The position numbers and the translations under genes are program-made. Positions 19,080-28,386 of a DNA stretch of 64,000 nt are shown one piece after another. The stretch lies in NCBI GenBank assembly GCA_021738625.1, contig JAIPBS010000018.1, forward strand, positions 1 to 64,000, written 5' to 3'. Origin of the DNA: Bacteroidales bacterium. GTDB taxonomy: Bacteria > Bacteroidota > Bacteroidia > Bacteroidales > JAIOZK01. The notes under the pieces were generated by a model, which saw only the letters and a list, made by a program, of their open reading frames with translations, had not been told where the DNA came from and did not search any database. The first letter of the stretch is position 1, and every line of letters starts with the position of its first letter.

Positions 19080-22000
19080 TTATTCCAGTTCTCTTTTGGC
19101 GTATTTCACAACGGGTTCCACTTCCTCCCTGCCCGGCTTGGGATTTTGTATATCCGGCCTGAAGATCACCCTGTAAATATAAGTGGCCCACAGCCTGATA
19201 TCGTTTGTAACCACTATGAGCACCGGGAAAAATAACAATATGAATCCCGTACCGATCAGCACCCCATAGGCCAGTGAAACCGCCATGGGGATCAGGAATT
19301 GGGCCTGAAAACTATCCTCCAGAATAATTGGATAAAGACCCACTGTAGTGGTGATGGTAGTCAGCACGATGGCCCTGAACCTGGCCAGTCCGGCCTCGAA
19401 TGCAGCCTGTATAACAGGTTTCTCTTCCAGCAGCAAGCTGTTGTATTTGGCCAGGAAAACCACCGCATCGTTGATGATCACCCCTGAAAGCGCCACCATT
19501 CCCCACACACTGAGCATGGATACCGGTATACCTTCCACACCGTGGCCCCACACCGCTCCGATCCATCCCAACGGGATCATCATCAATATGATGCTTCCCT
19601 GCAAAAAGGATTTAAAATGGATCATAATGATCAGGATAATGATGGCAAAAGCGATCACAAAATACTTCATCAGTTCTTCAGCAGCTTCGTCGCTGGCTTT
19701 TTGCTGTCCCTGAAAAGCAATGCTCACACCGGGATATTTAGCCTGCATGCGTGGCAAGACATCATTTTTTATTTTTTCGATAAGTGGCGGAACAGGTTCA
19801 TAAGGATCAACCAGGTCGGCTTCGATCCGTATTTCGCGGTAGCCGTTGTATCTGTTTATGTTGACAGGTCCTCTTTCGATGTAGTAGTTGGCCAGTTCAG
19901 AAAGTGGGAACTCCCCTTCCCTGGTCTTGAGCTTCATGGACTCAAGCTGCCCTATCGACACCCGGTCGCTTTTGGGATATCGCACCCACACCCGAACTTC
20001 ATCCTTGCCCACCTGAAGGCGTTGTGCCTGACCTCCAAAGAAACCCTGTCGCACCTGCCCGGCGATCTCGTCCCGGTCGAGGCCAAGGAACCAGGCACGC
20101 GGTTTCGGCTCCAGCCGAATCTCACGCTTGCCAAGCGCATTGGTGTTGGTCACGTCTTTCAACGACTGAAACTGATTCAGTTCCGTTAACATAAAGTCTT
20201 TTGCCATGTTAAGCTCTTCCAGGTTTTTCCCGAGCAGACTCACCGAAACGGGCTTGCCCCATCGGTTTTGTCCTCCAACAGTAAATTTTTCTGCTTCAGG
20301 TACCGGCCCGATCTTGTCCTGAATCTTATTCGCGATGGTATAGCTGTCGATGGGAGCGCCCTCCATATCGCGCAGCTGAACAAAGATATTCCCGGCATGT
20401 GCCCCGGTTTCCTGCCCGTTAAAAGCGTTACCGACATTCCGGTAGGTATAATCGATAAAACTCAATGTATCGTCGTATTTTTCCATCAATTCTTCATTCG
20501 CCTCCCAAACGGCATTTTCAAACTCTTTCAGGTAAGAAACTGTTTTCTTTTCCCCTTCACCGGGTTTGAATGCAACATCAATATTGAAAAAATCGAAGGG
20601 GATGGTAGGGAAGAAAGTGGTTTTGATCAAACCTCCGCCAACCAACCCGTAGGTGACGATCATAATGGCGACGGGTGTGATTATGACCACCCATTTCCAT
20701 TTAAGCAGGAAACGAAGCACTCTGGCATAAAGCTTATCGCGCATCAGCACCAGGAAATAATCCAGACGTTTTCTTATGTGCCTGCCCCAACCTTGCCGGT
20801 CTTTGGGCCTGAGTACCCATTTGTTCCCAACATGCGCAGGCAACACAAAAAAGGCTTCAAAAAGCGAAAAGAACAAGGAAAAGATCACCACAAAGGCCAT
20901 TTGCATCATCATCTCCATTCTGCCTTCCAGCAGTAATAAAGGAGAAAAGGCAATGATGGTGGTAGTTACCGAGGTGGCCACCGCAGGCAGCACCTCCATG
21001 GTGCCGTCGACGGCAGCTTGCCGCGGACTTTTTCCTTTTTCGAAATGGGTATAGATATTTTCAGCGATCACGATACCGTCATCCACCAGGATACCGATCA
21101 CCAGGATCATTCCGAAGAGGGAGATCATGTTGATGGTGATGCCGTAAGAAGAGGCCAGGATGAACATGGCCAGGAATGAAGCCGGAATGCCGAATGCTAC
21201 CCAGGCCGAAAGCCGCACACTTAAAAACATCCCCAGGGTGATCAGGACCAGCAAAAGGCCGATTCCACCGTTACGGTACAATAGGTTAAGCCTGGCATTG
21301 AGCATCTCATGAAAATTGTAGGTGATCTCCAGCTGAACGGCATTATGTGTTCGGTTGAATTTTTCCGTGTATTCTTTCACAAATTCGGTGATCTCAGCCA
21401 GGTCTTCTTCGGCAAGTTTGGTGATCTGAAGGGTGATGTTTCGCTTGCCGTTCATATAAGAAGCATCGGGCACATCGGCGAATTTCATTTTTACGTTGGC
21501 CACATCCCTGATGCGCAGGTAGCTGCCGCTTTCATTGGCGCGCACAATAATATCTGCGATTTCATTTGGATCGACGCTCCTGGCCCTGGAACGGATCAAA
21601 ATCTCTTCTTTCTCTGAACGGATCATACCCGCCGAAACATCCCGGTTGTTCAGGGCAATGGCGCGGGCGATCTCATCAAAGCTTATATTGTAGCGTAACA
21701 GGTCTTCTTCGGTGATCTCAACTGAAATCTCCAGGGCGGGATAACCCGACACCCTCACCTGCGACATCACTCCCGAATTCAGAAAATCATACTCGATCTC
21801 ATCAGCCAGTTTTTTCAGGGTCATCAGATCGACCTCTCCGCTGAGGGCCACAAACATGGCATTGCTGGTAGCGCGTCGCTTAAAAACAATCGGCTTTTCG
21901 GCATCCACAGGAAAGGAGCTGATGCCGTCAACCGCATTCTTCACCTCCATCAGGGTTTCGTCTATATCGTATTCCCCGGTGGTGGTGATCACCGTGGAAG

Positions 22001-22268
22001 AAAAGTTTTCGGAAGAAGTGGAGTTCACCTCCTTGATGCCCACGATCCCCCTGATGGCTTCTTCAACACGGGTTGTAATACCTTCTTCCATCTCCTTGGG
22101 AGAAGCACCGGGATAAAAAACGTTTACTATGATCTCGGTCGTCTTCCGGTCGGGGAAAAACGATTTCTTCATGTTGAGCAAACTGAAGGTGCCACCAATC
22201 AGAATGATGGCAATGATGATGTTTGCGTAAAACGGATACTTAACAAATGTGGCAACGAGCTTTCTCAT
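19080..22268 (-). CDS. RND-family efflux pump (AcrB/HAE-like)
   Basis: 1062 residues, the usual size for an inner-membrane RND pump with 12 transmembrane helices and two large periplasmic loops. The N-terminus shows helix 1 followed by SFFPDRKTTEIIVNVFYPGA and EEGITTRVEEAIRGIVGI, typical of the porter domain. The central helices include GILVDDGIVIAENIYTHFE, with the paired aspartates of the proton relay, and the second half ends with SGVIINDAVVFLAKYN. It couples proton influx to export of drugs, lipids or metals; substrate unknown. Adaptor and channel genes flank it, with 6 and 10 base gaps. Confidence 0.93.
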   Translation of the reverse strand: MRKLVATFVKYPFYANIIIAIILIGGTFSLLNMKKSFFPDRKTTEIIVNVFYPGASPKEMEEGITTRVEEAIRGIVGIKEVNSTSSENFSSTVITTTGEYDIDETLMEVKNAVDGISSFPVDAEKPIVFKRRATSNAMFVALSGEVDLMTLKKLADEIEYDFLNSGVMSQVRVSGYPALEISVEITEEDLLRYNISFDEIARAIALNNRDVSAGMIRSEKEEILIRSRARSVDPNEIADIIVRANESGSYLRIRDVANVKMKFADVPDASYMNGKRNITLQITKLAEEDLAEITEFVKEYTEKFNRTHNAVQLEITYNFHEMLNARLNLLYRNGGIGLLLVLITLGMFLSVRLSAWVAFGIPASFLAMFILASSYGITINMISLFGMILVIGILVDDGIVIAENIYTHFEKGKSPRQAAVDGTMEVLPAVATSVTTTIIAFSPLLLLEGRMEMMMQMAFVVIFSLFFSLFEAFFVLPAHVGNKWVLRPKDRQGWGRHIRKRLDYFLVLMRDKLYARVLRFLLKWKWVVIITPVAIMIVTYGLVGGGLIKTTFFPTIPFDFFNIDVAFKPGEGEKKTVSYLKEFENAVWEANEELMEKYDDTLSFIDYTYRNVGNAFNGQETGAHAGNIFVQLRDMEGAPIDSYTIANKIQDKIGPVPEAEKFTVGGQNRWGKPVSVSLLGKNLEELNMAKDFMLTELNQFQSLKDVTNTNALGKREIRLEPKPRAWFLGLDRDEIAGQVRQGFFGGQAQRLQVGKDEVRVWVRYPKSDRVSIGQLESMKLKTREGEFPLSELANYYIERGPVNINRYNGYREIRIEADLVDPYEPVPPLIEKIKNDVLPRMQAKYPGVSIAFQGQQKASDEAAEELMKYFVIAFAIIILIIMIHFKSFLQGSIILMMIPLGWIGAVWGHGVEGIPVSMLSVWGMVALSGVIINDAVVFLAKYNSLLLEEKPVIQAAFEAGLARFRAIVLTTITTTVGLYPIILEDSFQAQFLIPMAVSLAYGVLIGTGFILLFFPVLIVVTNDIRLWATYIYRVIFRPDIQNPKPGREEVEPVVKYAKRELE

Positions 22269-22274
22269 GAATCA

Positions 22275-23408
22275 CTACTCCTGTATATACAATAAGGGTT
22301 TCACTTTGGCTTTTTCGGGGATATTGACCAGGGGTTCCACCACCACATCCACACCTTCTTCCAGTCCTGAAAAGATTATGCTTTCCTGATTCACCTTGTG
22401 AATATCGATGGTTTTCTGGTGTAAAAGGCTGTCTTTTACGATGAATACCTGGTTTCTGTTAAACACGGCATTGCGTGGAATCTCCATAACATCCTTCAGC
22501 TGTCTGCCCTGGAAAACGGCTCTCAGATATTGACCTTCGTAAAGCGGATTTTCCTGAGAGGGATAAATACTAACGAAAACGCTCACCGACTGGGTTTTGG
22601 GATCAACAAAGTCCGCTTTCCTGCTGATTTTGCCAATCCAGTGCAGTTCGCCGTCCTCGGTATAAACATCGGCCTCACCTCCCACTTCAATCCACTTAAC
22701 ATCTTCCACTTCCACAGGTATGTCGAGTTCCAGCCTGTCGGTGCGAATAATGCGGGCCACCCTGCTGCCTGGGTTGGCAATAGAACCCACTTCCAGGTAA
22801 ACCTCTGCAAAAGACCCTTTGAATGGAGCGTGAACCTGGTATTTCTTAAATCTTTCCTCATTGCTCTTGATGGTATAGTAATCGGTTAGGATATTGCGGC
22901 CGGCCAGGAAAGTTTTCACCTGGTCGCTGCTGATTGCAGGCAATTCAGGCAAAGGTTCGTCGATTTCAATTTTCTTAAAGAAATCATACCATTTATCGTA
23001 GCTTTCGGGATAATCGATGTTGAGGTCGGGAAGCGCGTTGGCAAGCTGATTAAGAAAACGGCTTTTGCTGGCTTTAAGCGTAAAGGCCATTTCGCCGTCG
23101 TAAATACTGAAAAGCAATTCTCCTTCCCTGAAATTTTGCCCCCTTTTCAGGCTAACTTCTCCCTGCAATATCTCTCCCTGCACTTCTGCGATCACATCCA
23201 CATAGTGCTGGGAACCGAGACGGCCAGTAGCTTCAACCACGGCAGTGATATCTTCATAAACAACCGGCATCACATTAACTGCCCTCACCAGGTTGGCCGT
23301 GGGCCGGCTGGGCGGATCTTTTTTCAGAGAAAGGAAAAAATACGCCAGGCCTGCCGATATCACAAGGATAAACAGAACGGCTACAACAATAATAATTTTC
23401 CTGTTCAT
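22275..23408 (-). CDS. RND periplasmic adaptor (HlyD/MFP family)
   Basis: 377 residues from the ATG at 23406-23408; another in-frame ATG at 23420 would add four residues but sits only 7 bases past the predicted transcription start. A single N-terminal membrane anchor (MNRKIIIVVAVLFILVISAG) is followed by the lipoyl/beta-barrel adaptor fold: ATGRLGSQHYVDVIAEVQGE near the start, APFKGSFAEVYLEVGSIANP in the second lipoyl half, and EIPRNAVFNRNQVFIV in the barrel region. It bridges the RND pump to the TolC-like channel. It is the first gene of the operon adaptor - pump - channel. Confidence 0.9.
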   Translation of the reverse strand: MNRKIIIVVAVLFILVISAGLAYFFLSLKKDPPSRPTANLVRAVNVMPVVYEDITAVVEATGRLGSQHYVDVIAEVQGEILQGEVSLKRGQNFREGELLFSIYDGEMAFTLKASKSRFLNQLANALPDLNIDYPESYDKWYDFFKKIEIDEPLPELPAISSDQVKTFLAGRNILTDYYTIKSNEERFKKYQVHAPFKGSFAEVYLEVGSIANPGSRVARIIRTDRLELDIPVEVEDVKWIEVGGEADVYTEDGELHWIGKISRKADFVDPKTQSVSVFVSIYPSQENPLYEGQYLRAVFQGRQLKDVMEIPRNAVFNRNQVFIVKDSLLHQKTIDIHKVNQESIIFSGLEEGVDVVVEPLVNIPEKAKVKPLLYIQE

Positions 23409-23431
23409 AAGCTTTTGCATTTTTGAAGTTG

Positions 23432-23439
23432 CAAAGATA
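23432..23439 (-). promoter_or_regulatory. -7 box of the RND efflux operon
   Basis: The minus strand reads TATCTTTG, an exact TAnnTTTG match, about 24 bases before the preferred adaptor start. A -33 element is not clear. Confidence 0.55.
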
Positions 23440-23623
23440 GGTTATTGACGCATCATGCAGGATTTATTTCAGTTGCTTTGAGTGATTTATAAACTTTGAC
23501 TTACAAACAATATTAAACGGTCCTTGTTCAAACGGAATAATCTTTCATTGAACAGAATCTTTTAAAGCCTGAACCTGCATTTTCAGGTTTCCGATTTCTT
23601 GCGTATTTTTACCAAAAATCTGA

Positions 23624-25648
23624 ATGGTGAGGAAAGGAAAACTGCTGATCATATTGTTTTTTGTTGGATTTTTTTCTTTGATGTATCAACATGCCGTTCA
23701 GGCACAGCCAGCCGACAGCAGCATTCAAAAACAACACCCCTTTTTTATTGGTCAGCATGATATTGAAATTGATTATTTCCCGGTAGTCGTAAGGAATGTA
23801 GCTGTTAAGTTTCACCTGATCATAACCAAGCCGGAACTTGCCGAAAAACTCAGCCACAAAGAAATTCCCGTCAGACTAAATGATTCTCTTATGCATTTGG
23901 AGGTGATCCACGGAAAAGCCTCATTCAAATACATTTTCAAAGAAAAACAAACCCTGACCATTAGTTGCGGGGACTTTCATTTCTCTAAAAAATTCAATCC
24001 CATTCCATTATGGCTTTCCATCCTCCCACCCCTCATAGCCATTATGATGGCCCTGATTTTCAGGGAGGTTTATTCGGCATTGTTCACGGGCTTGTTATTC
24101 GGCACTACCATCATCTTTTACTACCAGGGGAGTTCGGTTTTCATTGCCATTTTCAAAGGTATTTTTGCCATAGCCGACACCTATATCCTTGACAGTATGA
24201 GCGATCCGGGACACCTGTCGATCATCATCTTCACCATGTTGATCGGTGCCATGGTGGGCCTGATCACACGCAACGGAGGGATGAAGGGGGTTGTCAATAT
24301 TTTGTCGCGTTATGCCCGGAGTCCGCGCTCAGGACAATTGGTTACCTGGATGTTGGGGATTGTGATCTTTTTTGATGATTACGCCAACACCTTGGTGGTA
24401 GGCAACACCATGCGACCTGTCACCGACCGGTTGAAAATCTCCAGGGAAAAGCTGGCCTATATCGTGGATTCCACGGCAGCACCCATTGCCGCTATCGCTT
24501 TTGTTACAACATGGATTGGCGCCGAGCTCAGTTATATACAGGACGGGGTGAACGAGATCGGGCTGGAAGAAAACGCATATAATGTCTTTTTCAATTCCCT
24601 GTCTTACTCATTTTATCCCATTTTCACCTTGTTCTTTGTCTTGATGCTGGTGGTCAGGAAAGTGGATTTCGGTCCCATGCACAAAGCTGAAAAACGGGCG
24701 CGGAAAGGTATTATAGGCAAAATGCATGAAAAGCTGACCAACGAATTAAGCAGTTTTGAAGACAAGCCCGAACAATCGGAAAAGATCAGCCCCCGCTGGT
24801 ACAATGCCGTGATCCCTGTTTTGGTTATCATTCTAGGCACTTTCGCCGGTTTGCTTTATACGGGCTGGAGCACGGAGGTGTGGCAGGATGGATCCATCGG
24901 ATTCGGGAGAAAAATATCCATTTTTATCGGGGATTCGGATTCTTACAATGCCTTACTCTGGTCTTCCATATCGGGAGTGGTGGTGGCCGTCATGCTCACC
25001 ATGAGTCAACGCCTGATGAGCCTCAAGCAAAGCATGGAGGCTTTGATCAGCGGGTTCAAGACCATGTTCACCGCCGTGCTGATCCTGGTGCTGGCCTGGT
25101 CGCTGGCCCTGATCACCGAGCACATGCATACAGCCGATTTCATTTCGCAAAGCATGCTTGAGATTTCGCTCTCTCCCTATTTCGTGCCGGCGATCACATT
25201 TATCTTATCGGCCCTGGTGGCTTTCTCAACCGGATCATCCTGGGGCACCATGGCCATCCTTTACCCACTGTTGCTTCCAGCATCCTGGTTGATCTCACAG
25301 GAATTTAACCTGGATTACGACAGTTCCCTGGCCATTTTCTATAATGTGGTTTCCTGTGTATTGGCCGGCTCGGTGCTGGGTGATCACTGCTCCCCGATCT
25401 CCGACACCACCATCCTGAGTTCGCTGGCCAGTTCATGCAATCACATCGAGCATGTACGCACACAATTGCCTTATGCGCTTACCGTGGGAGTCGTTGCTGT
25501 CGCAATCGGCACCCTTCCTTCGGCTTACGGTATCTCTTCATGGATATTGTTCCCGGCAGGCCTGATTATTCTTTATTTGGTTGTGCTGTTTGCCGGAAAA
25601 AAAATACGTTTGTCCGAAATCAAATCATCACAAACCAACAGAGCATGA
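23624..25648 (+). CDS. nhaC: NhaC-family Na+/H+ antiporter with extracytoplasmic N-terminal domain
   Basis: 674 residues, longer than the usual 450-530. A signal peptide (MVRKGKLLIILFFVGFFSL, cleavage near AVQA) is followed by about 105 soluble residues, then the membrane domain from about residue 127 (LWLSILPPLIAIMMALIFRE). The membrane part has conserved NhaC segments: FDDYANTLVVGNTMRPVTDR, VDSTAAPIAAIAFVTTWIGA, FSTGSSWGTMAILYPL and GDHCSPISDTTILSS. Family members exchange protons for sodium or move small organic anions across the inner membrane. The added N-terminal domain would face the periplasm; I cannot assign its fold. The stop overlaps the next ATG by four bases (ATGA), indicating translational coupling. 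Confidence 0.88.
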   Translation: MVRKGKLLIILFFVGFFSLMYQHAVQAQPADSSIQKQHPFFIGQHDIEIDYFPVVVRNVAVKFHLIITKPELAEKLSHKEIPVRLNDSLMHLEVIHGKASFKYIFKEKQTLTISCGDFHFSKKFNPIPLWLSILPPLIAIMMALIFREVYSALFTGLLFGTTIIFYYQGSSVFIAIFKGIFAIADTYILDSMSDPGHLSIIIFTMLIGAMVGLITRNGGMKGVVNILSRYARSPRSGQLVTWMLGIVIFFDDYANTLVVGNTMRPVTDRLKISREKLAYIVDSTAAPIAAIAFVTTWIGAELSYIQDGVNEIGLEENAYNVFFNSLSYSFYPIFTLFFVLMLVVRKVDFGPMHKAEKRARKGIIGKMHEKLTNELSSFEDKPEQSEKISPRWYNAVIPVLVIILGTFAGLLYTGWSTEVWQDGSIGFGRKISIFIGDSDSYNALLWSSISGVVVAVMLTMSQRLMSLKQSMEALISGFKTMFTAVLILVLAWSLALITEHMHTADFISQSMLEISLSPYFVPAITFILSALVAFSTGSSWGTMAILYPLLLPASWLISQEFNLDYDSSLAIFYNVVSCVLAGSVLGDHCSPISDTTILSSLASSCNHIEHVRTQLPYALTVGVVAVAIGTLPSAYGISSWILFPAGLIILYLVVLFAGKKIRLSEIKSSQTNRA

Positions 25649-26427
25649 ACTGGGCGGAAATCATAATATTGATCGTGGCCGGTGTTTTTGTCGGATTCAT
25701 CAACACCCTGGCCGGAGGCGGATCTATTATTTCCCTTTCGGTTTTTATGCTGATGGGATTGTCACCGGTTGAGGCCAACGGCACCAACCGCATCGCCATC
25801 CTCATACAAACCACCACGGCTATGGGCAGCTTTAAGAGACAAAAAGTGCTGGACCACAAAAAAGCCCTGCTTCTGGCTATACCTGCTGTGGCTGGTTCCT
25901 TTATCGGAGCGCTGATCGCAGTCGATATCAATGAGGTGATCTTTGAACGCGCCTTTGCCGTCATCATGCTGGTAATGCTTGTGTTTATACTGTATAAGCC
26001 CCAGAAGTATCTTTACGGAAGGAAAGACTTGCAGGTAAAAAAAATCAGCTTTTGGCAGGTACTCATATTTTTCTTTATCGGGATGTACGGCGGTTTTATT
26101 CATGTTGGCATCGGTTATTTTCTGCTGGCAGGTATCGTGCTAAGCGCCGGTTACGACCTGGTGAAAGCCAATGCCATCAAGGTAACCATTGCATTTTTCG
26201 TAACCGTGGTCGCGCTTCTGGTTTTTCTTTTTGATCAAAACATCAAATGGCTCTATGGGTTGATTATGGCAGTGGGTACCATCGGCGGTGTGTTGATCGC
26301 CTCCCACCTGGCCGTGAAAAAAGGGGTGAACTTCGTTCGCTGGGTTATCGTGGTGCTGATCCTGGTTTTTTCGGGACATTTTCTGGGCCTTTACAACATC
26401 AAGGAACTTATTCAAAATCTATTGTGA
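25645..26427 (+). CDS. TSUP-family permease (TauE/SafE-like)
   Basis: 260 residues from the ATG at 25645, which overlaps the stop of the antiporter gene by four bases. Open frame continues upstream, but only as a shadow of that gene. About eight hydrophobic helices; the opening IIILIVAGVFVGFINTLAGG and GLSPVEANGTNRIAILIQTT are typical of the TSUP (DUF81) family, with the second copy GGFIHVGIGYFLLAG near the middle. Members export sulfite, sulfoacetate or other sulfur/organic anions across the inner membrane; substrate cannot be read here. The next gene begins one base after its stop. Confidence 0.88.
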   Translation: MNWAEIIILIVAGVFVGFINTLAGGGSIISLSVFMLMGLSPVEANGTNRIAILIQTTTAMGSFKRQKVLDHKKALLLAIPAVAGSFIGALIAVDINEVIFERAFAVIMLVMLVFILYKPQKYLYGRKDLQVKKISFWQVLIFFFIGMYGGFIHVGIGYFLLAGIVLSAGYDLVKANAIKVTIAFFVTVVALLVFLFDQNIKWLYGLIMAVGTIGGVLIASHLAVKKGVNFVRWVIVVLILVFSGHFLGLYNIKELIQNLL

Positions 26428-26428
26428 T

Positions 26429-27439
26429 ATGAGAAACTTTCGAAACATCTTTTTTGCACTTATTACTTTTAGCCTGATGGCTTGCAACACAGAGGAACAA
26501 CCGGTGCAACAACACACGGAAAAACCCGATTACGCCCTGGTGATCCACGGAGGAGCCGGATATATTGTTCAGGGCAGATACGATGATAAACAGGAAAAAG
26601 AATATATTGATAAACTCAGCCAGGCGCTGAGCCTGGGCGATTCTCTTTTGAAAATCGGAGTTAAAGCGGTGGATGTGGTGGAACAGGTGGTGATGCTGAT
26701 GGAGAACAGCCCGCTTTTCAATGCAGGAAAAGGAGCGGTTTTTACGGCAGCCGGAGAAAACGAAATGGACGCCTCCATCATGGACGGCAGCAAGCTGAAT
26801 GCCGGTGCGGTTGCCGGAGTGAAAACAATAAAGAATCCCATACACGCCGCCCGCATGGTAATGGACAGCTCAAAACATGTGTTGCTGTCCGGCGAGGGAG
26901 CGCAGCAATTTGCCTCCGCAAAAGGAATGGAGATCGTTGACCCGGATTATTTTTATTCTGAAAATGCATGGGAAAGCCTGCAGAATGCCCTGGAAAGCGA
27001 AAAGAAAAAAGAAAAAATGGGAACGGTTGGCGCCGTCGCACTTGATCAATACGGAAACCTTGCAGCGGCCACTTCAACCGGCGGCATGACCAACAAAATG
27101 AAAGGCCGCATCGGTGACTCTCCCATCATTGGTGCAGGCACCTACGCGGATAATGAAAGCTGTGCGGTTTCGGGCACCGGTCATGGGGAATATTTCATCG
27201 TAAATGCTGTTGCTTTTCACATCTCTGCATTGATGAAATATAAAGGTATGAGCCTGCAGGAGGCAGCCGATCATGTGGTAAACGGGATATTAAAAGAACA
27301 GGATGCTGGAGGCGGCGTAATAGCAGTGGATTATAACGGCCACATCGCCATGCCGTTTAACACCCCTGGAATGTTCAGGGGCTATATAAAGGCGGGTGAT
27401 GAAATGGTTGTTAAGTTATATGGTGAGGATTCGGATTAA
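26429..27439 (+). CDS. Isoaspartyl peptidase/L-asparaginase, lipoprotein form
   Basis: 336 residues. N-terminal nucleophile hydrolase of the plant-type asparaginase family, which autocleaves before a threonine. The predicted cleavage site is the GTVGAVALD motif with Thr199 as nucleophile; the alpha chain starts with ALVIHGGAGYI, and HGEYFI and GGGVIAVD follow in the beta chain. It should hydrolyse isoaspartyl dipeptides and perhaps asparagine. MRNFRNIFFALITFSLMAC is a lipoprotein signal (Cys19), so the enzyme is probably periplasmic and membrane-anchored. Third gene of the antiporter - TSUP operon. Confidence 0.92.
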   Translation: MRNFRNIFFALITFSLMACNTEEQPVQQHTEKPDYALVIHGGAGYIVQGRYDDKQEKEYIDKLSQALSLGDSLLKIGVKAVDVVEQVVMLMENSPLFNAGKGAVFTAAGENEMDASIMDGSKLNAGAVAGVKTIKNPIHAARMVMDSSKHVLLSGEGAQQFASAKGMEIVDPDYFYSENAWESLQNALESEKKKEKMGTVGAVALDQYGNLAAATSTGGMTNKMKGRIGDSPIIGAGTYADNESCAVSGTGHGEYFIVNAVAFHISALMKYKGMSLQEAADHVVNGILKEQDAGGGVIAVDYNGHIAMPFNTPGMFRGYIKAGDEMVVKLYGEDSD

Positions 27440-27686
27440 GCTGCATGAAGGGGAACACCTGGATTTTTATTGCCCCCTTTGCAACAAGAGCTTGTCATCT
27501 TTTGAAGACCACATCAACCTGGCCAGGGTCATCAGGATGAACGCCGAAGGAAAAAAAGCGCATATTGCCTTTTCAAAGATTGTGGGAGAAAAGTGCACCT
27601 ACCTCATCGATAAGAGCGAAGTGAAAGGCTTCGGGCCCGATTCGCCCGGGTACAAGAATTATTGGGACGAGGGGCCTGAATATTGA
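27420..27686 (+). CDS. Small CxxC protein of unknown function
   Basis: 88 residues from the ATG at 27420, overlapping the end of the asparaginase gene by 20 bases in another frame. A CPLC pair near residue 18 looks like half of a zinc or redox site; a single further Cys (EKCTYLIDK) follows. The C-terminus is rich in Gly, Pro, Tyr and Trp (SPGYKNYWDEGPEY). I do not recognise the family. The overlap suggests translational coupling to the upstream operon. Confidence 0.65.
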   Translation: MVRIRIKLHEGEHLDFYCPLCNKSLSSFEDHINLARVIRMNAEGKKAHIAFSKIVGEKCTYLIDKSEVKGFGPDSPGYKNYWDEGPEY

Positions 27687-27728
27687 TGGTGCAGTTTTTT
27701 TACCGGTAATCGGTTCGGCAGGTCGGTT

Positions 27729-27820
27729 CTTCCCTTATACCTTTATAACCCTATACCCTTATAACCGGGAATGTGAGAAAGTGAGAAAGTGAGAAAATGA
27801 GAGAGTGAGAAAGTGAAAAG
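27729..27820. repeat. Short tandem repeats in intergenic gap
   Basis: Two adjacent simple repeats: degenerate copies of CCCTTATAA (27732-27768), then about six 8-base units of GTGAGAAA with two degenerate units (27773-27820). They lie between convergent genes and are too short and spacer-free to be a CRISPR. Confidence 0.8.
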
Positions 27821-27859
27821 TCGGTCCAAATTTCAAATTTCGACTTCCCAATTTTATCC

Positions 27860-28369
27860 TCAGTAGTCATCCCCCTTCTGCTTATCATACCGCAACACTT
27901 CATCATCAAAATATTCGATGGCCACGCCGGCCTGTTCAAACATCTCCTCCGATTCCTGTCCGGCATGGTATTTTTTTTCACATACCACTCTGGTCACACC
28001 GCAATTGATCAGCAGCATGGCGCAGGTACGACAGGGGGTCATCCGGCAGTAGCAGGTACCGTTTTCCAGGGAGATACCCAGGCGGGCAGCCTGGCATATG
28101 GCGTTCTGCTCGGCATGCACGGTGCGCATGCAATGGGTACTTGTGCTGCCATCGCTATGGGTAAGCTTTTTTAAAAGATGTCCTACCTCATCACAATGGG
28201 GCAGGCCGCGGGGGGAGCCCACGTAGCCTGTTACCAGGATTTGCTTATCCCGCACGATCACGCAACCGCTCCTACCCCGGTCGCAGGTGGCCCTGTGGGC
28301 AACGGTGCTGGCAAGCTCCATGAAGTATTCGTCCCAGCTTGGCCGTGTATGTTTTTTGTTTTCGCTCAT
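27860..28369 (-). CDS. Deoxycytidylate (dCMP) deaminase family protein
   Basis: 169 residues from the ATG at 28367-28369; the frame extends seven codons upstream to a TTG, which is less likely. Zinc-dependent cytidine/deoxycytidylate deaminase fold: HAEQNAI with His85 and the catalytic Glu, and MTPCRTCAMLLINCGV supplying the two cysteine ligands. GRSGCVIVRDKQILVTGYVG and SPRGLPHCDEVGH are typical of ComEB/dCMP deaminases. It converts dCMP to dUMP, feeding dTMP synthesis. It follows the P-loop kinase gene by 17 bases, so the two are probably one operon for nucleotide metabolism. Confidence 0.92.
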   Translation of the reverse strand: MSENKKHTRPSWDEYFMELASTVAHRATCDRGRSGCVIVRDKQILVTGYVGSPRGLPHCDEVGHLLKKLTHSDGSTSTHCMRTVHAEQNAICQAARLGISLENGTCYCRMTPCRTCAMLLINCGVTRVVCEKKYHAGQESEEMFEQAGVAIEYFDDEVLRYDKQKGDDY

Positions 28370-28386
28370 AGCTTTGTTTTCTCCAT

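Noticed and set aside
25435-25644. Longer N-terminus for the TSUP permease
   Set aside because: The extra 70 codons overlap the antiporter gene and are rich in Cys, Arg and His, unlike the family; the ATG at 25645 with ATGA overlap is better.
27773-27820. Regular 8-base repeats considered as a CRISPR
   Set aside because: Units are contiguous without spacers and far too short; simple tandem repeat.
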